Positions 32,292 to 39,535 of a stretch of DNA of 64,000 bases are shown here, one piece after another (positions within the stretch are counted from its first letter, which is position 1; the number at the start of each line of letters is the position of its first letter). Below the pieces are notes generated by a model. It did not search any database. It was not told where the DNA came from and saw only the letters and a list, made by a program, of their open reading frames with translations. The stretch covers positions 1 through 64,000 of the forward strand of contig CAJTND010000004.1 of assembly GCA_910577995.1 (NCBI GenBank). The letters are read 5' to 3'. Position numbers and translations under genes: made by a program. Source of the DNA: an uncultured Christensenella sp. GTDB taxonomy: Bacteria; Bacillota; Clostridia; Christensenellales; Pumilibacteraceae.

Positions 32292-33670
32292 AAACGCGCC
32301 CGACAAAAGAGGTAATGATGACCGTACCTTACAAAACGTACCTGACGGAAAAAGAACTTCCGAAGCAGTGGCTCAACATCAAGGCTTTTATGTCCGACGT
32401 TCCGCCGCTCGTCGACCCGGCGACAAAAAAGCCGTGCACGCTCGCCGAGCTGTCCGAGGTGTTCTGCACCGCGCTCGCGGAGCAGGAACTCAACGTTACG
32501 GACAAATACATACCGATACCGCCCGAGGTATCGGATTTTTACAAGCTGTACAGACCGAGCCCGCTCGTCCGCGCGTACGGCGTGGAGAAAGCGCTCGGCA
32601 CGCCGGCGAAGATATACTATAAGTTCGAGGGCAATAATACCTCGGGCTCGCACAAGCTCAACTCGGCGGCGGCGCAGATATACTATGCGAAAGCGCAGGG
32701 TCTTGACGCGGTAACGACGGAAACGGGCGCGGGGCAGTGGGGCACGGCGCTCGCGATGGCAGGCGCGTACTTCGGGATAAAAGTCAAAGTGTTCATGGTC
32801 AAGGCGTCCTACGACCAAAAACCGTTCCGACGCAACGTCATGGCGGTGTACGGCGCGGACGTTTCGCCGTCGCCGTCGGAGCTGACCGCCGCGGGGCGGA
32901 AGATACTCCAAGCCCACCCGAACACGCTCGGCTCGCTCGGCTGCGCCATATCCGAGGCGGTGGAAACGGCTCGCGCGGACGCGAGCGGAAAAACGCGGTA
33001 CGTGCTCGGCTCGGTGCTCGATCAGGTCGTACTGCACCAAACGATAATCGGACAGGAGGTCAAAGCCGCGCTCGACAAGCTCGGCGAAACCGCCGACATA
33101 GTCATCGGCTGCGCGGGCGGCGGCTCTAACCTCGGCGGACTTGCCGCGCCGTTCTTTGCGGAAAAGCTGACGGGCGGCAAGGGCGCGCGCATTATCGCCG
33201 TCGAACCGTCGTCGTGCCCGTCGCTGACGCGCGGACAGTACCGCTACGACTTTTGCGACACGGCAAAGACGACGCCGCTCGCCAAAATGTACACGCTCGG
33301 CTGCGACTTCATCCCGAGCGCGAGCCACGCGGGCGGACTGAGATACCACGGCATGAGCCCCGTGCTCTCCAAGCTGTACGCCGACGGGCTGATGGAAGCG
33401 CGCTCGTACAGGCAGACGGAAGTATTCGCGGCGGCTGTCAAGTTCGCGCGGATAGAGGGAACGCTGCCCGCGCCCGAATCGGCGCACGCGATAAAAGCGG
33501 CGTTCGACGCGGCGGAGGAGTGTAAACGAAGCGGCGAAGCCAAGACGATAGTTTTCGGGCTGACGGGCACGGGCTACTTTGACATGAAGGCATACGACTC
33601 GTTCCTAAGCGGCGGCATGACCGACGGCGAGCCGACGGACGCGGAGCTCGGCGCGCACCGACAAAAATAA
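32288..33670 (+). CDS. TrpB-like PLP-dependent synthase (TrpB2 class)
   Basis: 460 aa from the GTG at 32288 that overlaps the SRAP stop; a start at 32315 or 32318 (MTVPYKTYLTEKELPKQWLNI) gives the family's usual N-terminus, so the start is uncertain. PLP-binding Lys123 lies in NNTSGSHKLNSA, and GCAGGGSNLGG binds the PLP phosphate. SFLFDPKxK-like features of standard TrpB are absent, and the sequence follows the TrpB2 class, which condenses indole with serine. No other trp genes are nearby, so it may salvage indole. Confidence 0.88.
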   Translation: MKTRPTKEVMMTVPYKTYLTEKELPKQWLNIKAFMSDVPPLVDPATKKPCTLAELSEVFCTALAEQELNVTDKYIPIPPEVSDFYKLYRPSPLVRAYGVEKALGTPAKIYYKFEGNNTSGSHKLNSAAAQIYYAKAQGLDAVTTETGAGQWGTALAMAGAYFGIKVKVFMVKASYDQKPFRRNVMAVYGADVSPSPSELTAAGRKILQAHPNTLGSLGCAISEAVETARADASGKTRYVLGSVLDQVVLHQTIIGQEVKAALDKLGETADIVIGCAGGGSNLGGLAAPFFAEKLTGGKGARIIAVEPSSCPSLTRGQYRYDFCDTAKTTPLAKMYTLGCDFIPSASHAGGLRYHGMSPVLSKLYADGLMEARSYRQTEVFAAAVKFARIEGTLPAPESAHAIKAAFDAAEECKRSGEAKTIVFGLTGTGYFDMKAYDSFLSGGMTDGEPTDAELGAHRQK

Positions 33671-33691
33671 TCGTGCGCGACCGCAATTCGA

Positions 33692-33720
33692 TTGACAATA
33701 GCGCGAATTGGGTATATAAT
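33692..33720 (+). promoter_or_regulatory. Consensus promoter of the zinc-ribbon gene
   Basis: TTGACA (33692-33697), 17 bases, TATAAT (33715-33720). AAGGAG lies at 33773-33778. Confidence 0.88.
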
Positions 33721-33791
33721 GTAAATACAAGTTTTACAGTCGGCTCGTACGATGATAAAAGTTGAATTTATAAAGGAGATATCATCGGCAC

Positions 33792-33962
33792 ATGACTGAC
33801 AAAGTTTTGACTTGCAGAGACTGCGGTAAGGAATTCACCTTCACCGCCGGCGAACAAGAGTTCTATGCGGAAAAGGGCTTCGAGCACGAGCCTACGCGCT
33901 GCCCCGAATGCAGAAAAGCGCACAAAGCCCAGCGCAGAAACCGCGACAACCGCAACGGTTGA
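33792..33962 (+). CDS. Small zinc-ribbon protein
   Basis: 56 aa. Two CxxC knuckles, C8-C11 (TCRDCGKEF) and C37-C40 (RCPECRKAH), form one zinc ribbon. FTAGEQEFYAEKGFEHEPTR lies between them, and a basic tail (QRRNRDNRN) ends the protein. This is a widespread small family in Clostridia; the role is unknown, but nucleic-acid binding is likely. It has its own consensus promoter and terminator, which suggests high, independent expression. Confidence 0.85.
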   Translation: MTDKVLTCRDCGKEFTFTAGEQEFYAEKGFEHEPTRCPECRKAHKAQRRNRDNRNG

Positions 33963-33977
33963 GCAAAACAAAAACAA

Positions 33978-33999
33978 AACGCCCGACAGGGCGTTTTTT
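33978..33999 (+). terminator. Terminator of the zinc-ribbon gene
   Basis: Stem AACGCCC and GGGCGTT around GACA, followed by TTTTTT. From here to 34389 there is no gene I can support; 34095-34150 contains degraded GC-rich repeat remnants. Confidence 0.9.
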
Positions 34000-34389
34000 G
34001 TTGCGCCGTAACGCCTAAGCCGCATGCCCGTCGACGCTTGTCCGCCGCCGTATGACCCGTCGCTCGCTTTTATCTTTATTATAGGGCGGCGGAAAAACGT
34101 TCCGCTCGTGATATCGTCGCTTCTCCCCGAACGGGAGGGGCGTTTTTTTGTGTGCCGAAAAACCGAAACGGGCTATATATAACGCAATAAAAACTCGTTA
34201 TCATTGCATTACGTATACGCTCGTTGCGACCGCCTTTCATGTCCGTAAGCCGTAGCGCCGGCGACGCGAAAACACTTATTACGAATATGGAATATCCGCA
34301 TTTTACCGACAAATAAATACAAAAAAATTTCGGCAATAGTTATTGTATGTCCGTTAGACACATGCGGAGGCATCGAGCGGATATACACT

Positions 34390-35028
34390 ATGAGCATATT
34401 CAAAAGAAAATACGGCATTATCAAGACCGCGCTGGCGGCTTTCGGCAAAGCGCTCGGCAACAGGTCGGCGCAGAACACGAAGGAGTTTTGGTCGGCGCGC
34501 TCGGACGCGCTGCGTAACGACAGGTCGTGGGCGCGCGTCATCGCGGAGTACCTCGCGGACAGGTGCAGTGCCGAGGACAGGGAATTTATCGCGTGGGTGT
34601 TTTTCCGCACGCGCGGCGCGGCGGCATGCTGCGGCAGGTTCTACATCGGCGAGCGCACGTACTACACGCGCCGCGAAACGGTGCTTAGCGACATACTGTA
34701 CATGGCGACGGGCTACGGTCTTGTCGACCTCGGCGCAAACACGTCGGCGACCGAGGCGGCGGCGCGCATCGCGGCAGTGCCCGACGCGAAGTGGTCGGAA
34801 GTCGAGCGCGCCATCAAGAGCAAGACCAAACGCAATACGCCGTCGGACAGGGCGGCGGTCAAGGGCATGCTGTTCGTCATGCTCGGCGGCTGTACCTGGC
34901 GCGAGATGCCCGAGGAGCACGGCGATTGGAACGCGGTATACAAGCGGTACGCGCGCTGGCGCAAGAACGGGCTGTGGTCGGAAATACTGCGGATATTGGA
35001 GTTAGAGCCTGCTCCGCTCGGGATATAG
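34390..35028 (+). CDS. Phage-type regulator with a C-terminal DUF4096-like domain
   Basis: 212 aa. Residues about 43-113 resemble phage late-gene regulators of the ArpU/RinA kind (RGAAACCGRFYIGERTYY, RRETVLSDILYMATGYGLV). Residues about 158-203 (MLFVMLGGCTWREMPEEHG, WNAVYKRYARWRKNGLW) match DUF4096, the helical N-terminal domain of IS5-type transposases. There is no DDE catalytic domain. It may be a regulator that captured a transposase DNA-binding domain. It is the first gene of the tail locus. The ribosome binding site is weak (GAGCGGAT). Confidence 0.55.
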   Translation: MSIFKRKYGIIKTALAAFGKALGNRSAQNTKEFWSARSDALRNDRSWARVIAEYLADRCSAEDREFIAWVFFRTRGAAACCGRFYIGERTYYTRRETVLSDILYMATGYGLVDLGANTSATEAAARIAAVPDAKWSEVERAIKSKTKRNTPSDRAAVKGMLFVMLGGCTWREMPEEHGDWNAVYKRYARWRKNGLWSEILRILELEPAPLGI

Positions 35029-35042
35029 CGTCGGCAATGTCA

Positions 35043-35083
35043 ACAAACTGCGGCAGTTTGTGTACGATCAAACGCTATATAAT
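35043..35083 (+). promoter_or_regulatory. Possible promoter with palindromic operator
   Basis: A 19-base inverted repeat with arms ACAAACTGC and GCAGTTTGT (35043-35061) lies just before TATAAT (35078-35083). It could be the control site for the HTH gene at 35109. Confidence 0.5.
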
Positions 35084-35108
35084 GGTTGCGAGAGGTCGGA
35101 ACTGCCGC

Positions 35109-35426
35109 ATGGACGATAAAACCTACAAAAGATACGAGCGCGAGTTAAACGCGGCTGTCAACAGGAAGCCGCGCGGATCGACCGAGCATGACAGATTCGT
35201 TTTGAGCGTCGCGGAAAAAGCGAAATGGTTTTTCCGCGTGTACGACGCGATAGAGAACAAGAACACATACCCGATGTTTTGCGCGATATTCCTATCGACT
35301 AAGAACGTCAAAAAATCCATACTCGAATATGCCGACGACTTCGGACTGAGCGAGCGCAGTCTTATCCGCCACAAGCGCAAGGTGTTGCGGATATACGTTC
35401 ACATATACGAGAGCTGTCGAAAGTGA
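35109..35426 (+). CDS. Small helix-turn-helix protein of the tail locus
   Basis: 105 aa from the ATG at 35109 (GAGAGGTCGG upstream). Residues about 70-100 form a probable helix-turn-helix (KSILEYADDFGLSERSLIRHKRKVLRIY). It is highly charged, with no other domain. By position, between the first regulator and an extended -10 promoter, it may switch on the tail operon. Its stop codon lies inside a terminator hairpin. Confidence 0.6.
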   Translation: MDDKTYKRYERELNAAVNRKPRGSTEHDRFVLSVAEKAKWFFRVYDAIENKNTYPMFCAIFLSTKNVKKSILEYADDFGLSERSLIRHKRKVLRIYVHIYESCRK

Positions 35427-35445
35427 CGGAAAGTTGTCACTTTTT
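35421..35445 (+). terminator. Terminator overlapping the HTH gene's stop
   Basis: Stem AAGTGAC (35421-35427) and GTCACTT (35436-35442), then further T bases. Confidence 0.8.
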
Positions 35446-35458
35446 GCAATATTATACG

Positions 35459-35467
35459 TGATATAAT
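35459..35467 (+). promoter_or_regulatory. Extended -10 promoter of the tail operon
   Basis: TGATATAAT (35459-35467), an extended -10 with TG one base ahead of TATAAT. No good -35 is visible, which suits an activator-dependent promoter. Confidence 0.6.
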
Positions 35468-35568
35468 GCAAACGGGCACAAGGAAAAAAGCCCCATGACG
35501 GGCGCGCCTCGGACAACGGCGCAGGACACGTGCGAGCGATCACGAAAAACCGCGGGAGAAACGGAGAA

Positions 35569-36018
35569 ATGACGACGGTAAGAGAGTTATTGGGTGAGGA
35601 GCTGTATGCGGAAGTCGCGGACAGGCTCGGCGGCAGGTCGATAATAGTCGATGACGGGAAGCTTATCCCGAAGCACAGGTTCGACTGTATCAACATCAGC
35701 CTCAAAGAGCATAAGCAGCTCGTATCGGAACTGCGCGAAAAAGCCGACGCATACGACAAAGCGGAGCGCGAGCTGCAAAAGGTCAAGACCGAGCTCGACG
35801 TGTACAATATCGTTATGCGCTCGCGCCCGAAAAACTGTATTGCCGTGCGCGCAAATATAAAAGTCGGAACGCTCACGGGCAAAAAACTCGAACGCGCAGT
35901 CAACAAACAGTTGGACGCGCTGAGAGCGAGCGACCCGTATCTGTTCATCGACGATACGGAAACGGTCTATCGGCTCGTGCCCGTTAAGAGCGGCGGCACG
36001 ACGGAGAACATACAATGA
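35569..36018 (+). CDS. Phage scaffold-like protein (Gp20 family)
   Basis: 149 aa from the ATG at 35569 (ACGGAG upstream). The N-terminus LLGEELYAEV...DGKLIPKHRFDCIN and the C-terminus NKQLDALRASDPYLF match phage minor structural/scaffold Gp20 proteins, with a coiled coil between (residues about 47-85). Scaffolds normally template capsid assembly, yet no capsid gene is found here. It may be retained from an ancestral head module or repurposed. Its stop overlaps the next start by four bases. Confidence 0.65.
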   Translation: MTTVRELLGEELYAEVADRLGGRSIIVDDGKLIPKHRFDCINISLKEHKQLVSELREKADAYDKAERELQKVKTELDVYNIVMRSRPKNCIAVRANIKVGTLTGKKLERAVNKQLDALRASDPYLFIDDTETVYRLVPVKSGGTTENIQ

Positions 36019-36365
36019 ACATCCTCGAAAAACTCAAAAACTACCTCGCCCGCGACGGCGTCGACGTAGTGTGCGGCAAACCGCAAACGGTCGGCGGCAC
36101 GACGCTTGCGCTGTCGATGGGCGACGGCGACGACGCGGAAAACATGCTCGGCGACGTCGGCTGCATATCGTACCAAACGCTGGACGTCGCCGTGTACGCG
36201 GACGACTACCTGCAAGGCTACGACCTGCTGCTGTCGGTCAAGCAAGCGATAACCGCGGCGGAAAAGACGACGGTCAAAATATCTTTCAAGCGTTACTGCG
36301 CGTCGGGCTACGACGAAAAGCTCGGAAAGCACGTTCTGACGTCGCAATACAAGATCTACGAATAA
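36015..36365 (+). CDS. Tail terminator-like protein
   Basis: 116 aa. No strong motif, but length, position immediately before the tail tube gene and the pattern (a short helix, then VAVYADDYLQGYDLLLSVKQAI, then a final beta-strand SQYKIYE) fit a tail-completion/terminator protein that caps the tube. ATGA overlap with the previous gene. A minor capsid protein is the alternative. Confidence 0.45.
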   Translation: MNILEKLKNYLARDGVDVVCGKPQTVGGTTLALSMGDGDDAENMLGDVGCISYQTLDVAVYADDYLQGYDLLLSVKQAITAAEKTTVKISFKRYCASGYDEKLGKHVLTSQYKIYE

Positions 36366-36379
36366 GGAGAAAACAAATC

Positions 36380-36847
36380 ATGCCGTATAAGGGAATAACA
36401 GGCAAACTCACCATTCTGGACGGCGCTGCCGCCCGCACCGCCGACGGGTATCAGGGCACGCCCGTCGCATACATCAGTAATTGGAGCGTCGAGGAAACGC
36501 GCGACGTCGTGGAGATAACTCAGCTCGGCGAAAAGTCCAAAGAGATCCTCCCGTCGCTGCTCTATTGGAGCGCGAGCGCGGAGGGCGCGGCGGACTTCTC
36601 CGACGGCGCGCAGCAGGCGCTCCGCAAAGCCATGACGGAAGGCACGCCCGTAAACGTGCGGTTCTACCTCGACAGCGAAACGTACCTCGACGGAACGGCG
36701 TATGTGACGGCGTTCAGCGTCAACATTTCGGCGGAGGACAAGGGCGGCGTATCGATCAGCCTTACCGGCTCGGGCGAGCTCAAACTCACGCCGACCGTCG
36801 GCGGCGGCGCAAGCGACACGGGCGCAACGGAACAGCACGGCATATAG
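36380..36847 (+). CDS. Tail tube (major tail) protein
   Basis: 155 aa from the ATG at 36380, with AAGGAG upstream; longer readings begin inside the preceding gene. The sequence YKGITGKLTIL, AYISNWSVEETRDVVEITQLG, SWSASAEG-like LYWSASAEGAADF and VRFYLDSETYLDGTAYV follow a tail-tube beta-sandwich plan. A paralogue lies at 43003. Tail tube subunits stack as hexamers around the tape measure. Confidence 0.7.
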   Translation: MPYKGITGKLTILDGAAARTADGYQGTPVAYISNWSVEETRDVVEITQLGEKSKEILPSLLYWSASAEGAADFSDGAQQALRKAMTEGTPVNVRFYLDSETYLDGTAYVTAFSVNISAEDKGGVSISLTGSGELKLTPTVGGGASDTGATEQHGI

Positions 36848-36918
36848 TAAGCCGATCGGACTGACGCGGGGCGGCGGCGATCCGCCCCTCCGTCAAGCCC
36901 GAAACGCGAGGAGAAAAA

Positions 36919-37281
36919 ATGATAATCAAGTTAGACAGGGATTACGAGATCAAATGCACGCTCGGCACGATAAAGGACATCGAAACGAGCTTCGGCAAGC
37001 CGTTTTTCGCGCTTGTGACGGAGCTTGACAAACTGACGACGACCGAGCTTATAAAACTCATGTATATCGGCGCGCGCCGCGCGGACGCGACGCTTACGGA
37101 ACAGGATTTTCTCGCGGCGTGCGAGGACAACCTCGGCTTGGGCGAGCTGTCGGACTGCCTCGAACAGTACGTGTTCCAACTTCAATACCCGGGGCTGAAA
37201 CCCGAGGAGGCGCAGAAAAAGATCGAAAAAAAGCTCGAACGGACCCGAGCGCTGAAAAAAGCACAGGGTTCGATTGGGTAG
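36919..37281 (+). CDS. Tail assembly chaperone, short form (gpG-like)
   Basis: 120 aa: begins IIKLDRDYEIKCTLGTIKDIETSFGKPFF and ends in a lysine-rich helix. Position between tube and tape measure is that of gpG-type chaperones. An A AAA AAG heptamer near its 3' end (37227-37233) lies in frame to allow a -1 shift into the next reading frame, giving the long form. Confidence 0.75.
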   Translation: MIIKLDRDYEIKCTLGTIKDIETSFGKPFFALVTELDKLTTTELIKLMYIGARRADATLTEQDFLAACEDNLGLGELSDCLEQYVFQLQYPGLKPEEAQKKIEKKLERTRALKKAQGSIG

Positions 37282-37577
37282 AGGTCGTAAGGAACGGCGC
37301 GCTGTGCGGCTTAAAGCCGCAGGAGGTCTGGGCGTTGGAGCTGTGGGAATACAACGCGTACCTGACGGCATGCGCGGATAAGCGCAGGTACGACACGGCG
37401 TACAGCATACTCACGGGCTACTATGCCGCGTACTATACCAACGGCGGCAAAAAAGCGAAAGAGCCGAACGCGCTCATACAAAAGCTGTACGAAAAACAGC
37501 AGACCGTCGACGAGGGACTGCGCGCCATAGAACGACTGAAAGCGCTGGAAAAACAAAAGGAGTCAAACCATGGCTGA
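36919..37577 (+). CDS. Tail assembly chaperone, frameshifted long form (gpGT-like)
   Basis: The second frame is open across 37119-37577 and has no plausible start of its own. Shifting at 37227-37233 joins ...KIEKK to ARTDPSAEKSTGFDWVEVVRN and on to GLKPQEVWALELWEYNAYL, LIQKLYEKQQTVDEGLRAIERL. The fused protein is about 218 aa. This short/long pair recruits tube subunits to the tape measure in lambda-like tails. Its last bases overlap the tape measure start. Confidence 0.75.
37227..37249 (+). other. Programmed -1 frameshift site
   Basis: The heptamer A AAA AAG (37227-37233) is in the phase required for -1 slippage. A small hairpin, GCTCG (37233-37237) with CGAGC (37246-37250), follows at once. 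A second run, GAAAAAAG at 37254-37261, is a weaker candidate. Confidence 0.7.
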
Positions 37578-39060
37578 CACGATAATAAATCAGTCGCAAA
37601 CGATAAACAAGACGACCAAAAAAGTCGAGACCGAGGTCAAAAGCACGGTCAACAATATCAACGTCGATCTGAGCAAGATAGACATGAGCGGCGCGATAGC
37701 CTCGTTCAAGAACCTCGAAACGGTAGCTAAGGCGGCTAATTTCGACGTGTTCATCGAGAAGATACTCGCGCTCAAAGACGCTTTCGCAGGTTTTCAAAGA
37801 TCCGTGCAGACGGCTAATACGTCTGTGACCAACTTCTCCAAAAGCGCGGACAAGCTTTCGGGCGGTAATACCGCGGTGGTCACTAATATAGATGTGGACA
37901 CGTCGGGCTTTGCCGACGGCGTTACCGAGATCGCCTCGGGCGTATCGTTGGCGGCGACCGCTGTCGGAGGCTGTTTCGCGGAAATGGGCAACGGCGCGCT
38001 CAACTTCGGTACGGGCGTAGCCAACGCCGCGTCCGGCGTAAGCACGCTCATAGACAGCATTACGGGACTTGCGGCAGGCTTTGCGTCCGCGTGCGAGAGC
38101 GTGGTAACGCTGTCGACGGGCGTTGCGCTGCTGATACCGCTTTTGCCTGCGCTCGGCGAGTCCGTGCTGATGATGGCGGAAAACATGAGCGGCTTGCTCG
38201 CATACCTGCCCGAGCTCATGCTGTTTGTCGGGATACTTACGGTGTTCGCCATGCTCGGCGAGGGGCTTGCGGCGGCGGGCACGGGTCTGACGGGCATAGG
38301 CGCGGGGCTTGTATCTATGACGGACGGCATGGCGGCGCTGCTCGCATTTATGCCTATATTCATAGCGAGCCTGGCGGACATAACAGCCAACATCGGCGGC
38401 ATCATACTTTTTGTGCTGTTGGCGGCGTCGATAGTCGCCATGTCGATAGCCCTGCAAATGATGAACGACCAAATGCAGACCTTTGTCGAGAGCATGACCG
38501 CGCTCCACTCGCTGATGAGCGTCGGGTTCGTCGCGGCGTTCGTCGTGTTCGGCGCAATGATGATAGCGATGAGCCTGTTCATGGACAAAGCGGCAAAAGG
38601 CATGGACAAGGTGACGCAGGCGATGACGAAGCAGGCGGCAAAGCTCGCGATACTCAACCCCCTGCTCGCCGTGCAAGCGGTGCTGTCCAACCCGATAGTC
38701 GGCGCGATAACCGTGGCGGCGGCGGTGGCGAGCGGACTTATAGTCGGCGCGGTGTTCCCGGCAATGGCGACGGGCGGCGTGGTATCGAGCCCGACCGTCG
38801 CAATGGTCGGCGAGGGCAAATACCCCGAGGCGGTCGTTCCGCTCGGCAGCAGTCCTCAGTTTGCGAGCATGAAGTCGGACATCGCCAACGCCGTCGTGCA
38901 GGCGATGCTCGCAACGCGCGAGAGCGGCGCGCGCGGCGGCGCGACGACCGAACAGATCTCGCTCAATATCGACGGCAAGACCTTTGCGCGGCTGATACTG
39001 CCTAAGCTCAGGAAGGAAGGCTACCGTCACGGCTACGACATAGCAATGAAGGGAGTATAG
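37570..39060 (+). CDS. Tape measure protein
   Basis: 496 aa, short for a tape measure. The first 110 residues are polar with coiled-coil character. Residues about 120-400 are long alanine- and glycine-rich hydrophobic helices, as expected for a protein packed in the tail lumen. The C-terminal motif ATGGVVSSPTVAMVGEGKYPEAVVPL is typical of this family. Length suggests a tail of roughly 70-80 nm by the usual 1.5 Å per residue rule. Confidence 0.9.
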   Translation: MADTIINQSQTINKTTKKVETEVKSTVNNINVDLSKIDMSGAIASFKNLETVAKAANFDVFIEKILALKDAFAGFQRSVQTANTSVTNFSKSADKLSGGNTAVVTNIDVDTSGFADGVTEIASGVSLAATAVGGCFAEMGNGALNFGTGVANAASGVSTLIDSITGLAAGFASACESVVTLSTGVALLIPLLPALGESVLMMAENMSGLLAYLPELMLFVGILTVFAMLGEGLAAAGTGLTGIGAGLVSMTDGMAALLAFMPIFIASLADITANIGGIILFVLLAASIVAMSIALQMMNDQMQTFVESMTALHSLMSVGFVAAFVVFGAMMIAMSLFMDKAAKGMDKVTQAMTKQAAKLAILNPLLAVQAVLSNPIVGAITVAAAVASGLIVGAVFPAMATGGVVSSPTVAMVGEGKYPEAVVPLGSSPQFASMKSDIANAVVQAMLATRESGARGGATTEQISLNIDGKTFARLILPKLRKEGYRHGYDIAMKGV

Positions 39061-39063
39061 ACC

Positions 39064-39534
39064 ATGAACAAAACAGCCCGAAAATTTATGATAGACGATC
39101 TGGCGATACGCGAGCCGACGACCGTTTCTTTCAAGGAGAAGCACATAACCTCGCAGGACCGCACTATGAGCGGCAAGCTCGTAGTCGACTACATCGCGTC
39201 CAAAAAGACGATAAGCGTCGGATGGGGCGTGCTAAACGACGACGAGTTCAAAAAGCTGAAAGCCCTCATCGAGTACAAACGCGGCAAAAACGAGTGCTAT
39301 AAGCTGACATTCTCTCTGCCGCAAAACGCGTCCGCGGCAAAACCGCCGCAGTCCGCGCCGACCGAAACGCCGCAGAGCGAAACACAGCCGAGCGAGCCTG
39401 CCGCGCCGAGCGCGCCGACGGAAAATACCGCGACCATGACCGCGTATACCGAGGAAGTTAGCTACTACCCGTACTTTACCGCGAGCGGCGAGGTCGTGTG
39501 GCGCGACGTGGCGATAGAGTTCTCGGAGGTGTAG
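39064..39534 (+). CDS. Distal tail (Dit)-like protein with a Pro-rich insert
   Basis: 156 aa. It starts ARKFMIDDLAIREPTTVSFKEK and has GKLVVDYIASKKTISVGWGVL, a pattern of small distal-tail or tail-completion proteins. Residues about 90-125 are a Pro/Ser/Glu/Thr-rich linker inserted before the last strands. Position directly after the tape measure supports a distal tail role. Confidence 0.6.
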   Translation: MNKTARKFMIDDLAIREPTTVSFKEKHITSQDRTMSGKLVVDYIASKKTISVGWGVLNDDEFKKLKALIEYKRGKNECYKLTFSLPQNASAAKPPQSAPTETPQSETQPSEPAAPSAPTENTATMTAYTEEVSYYPYFTASGEVVWRDVAIEFSEV

Positions 39535-39535
39535 C

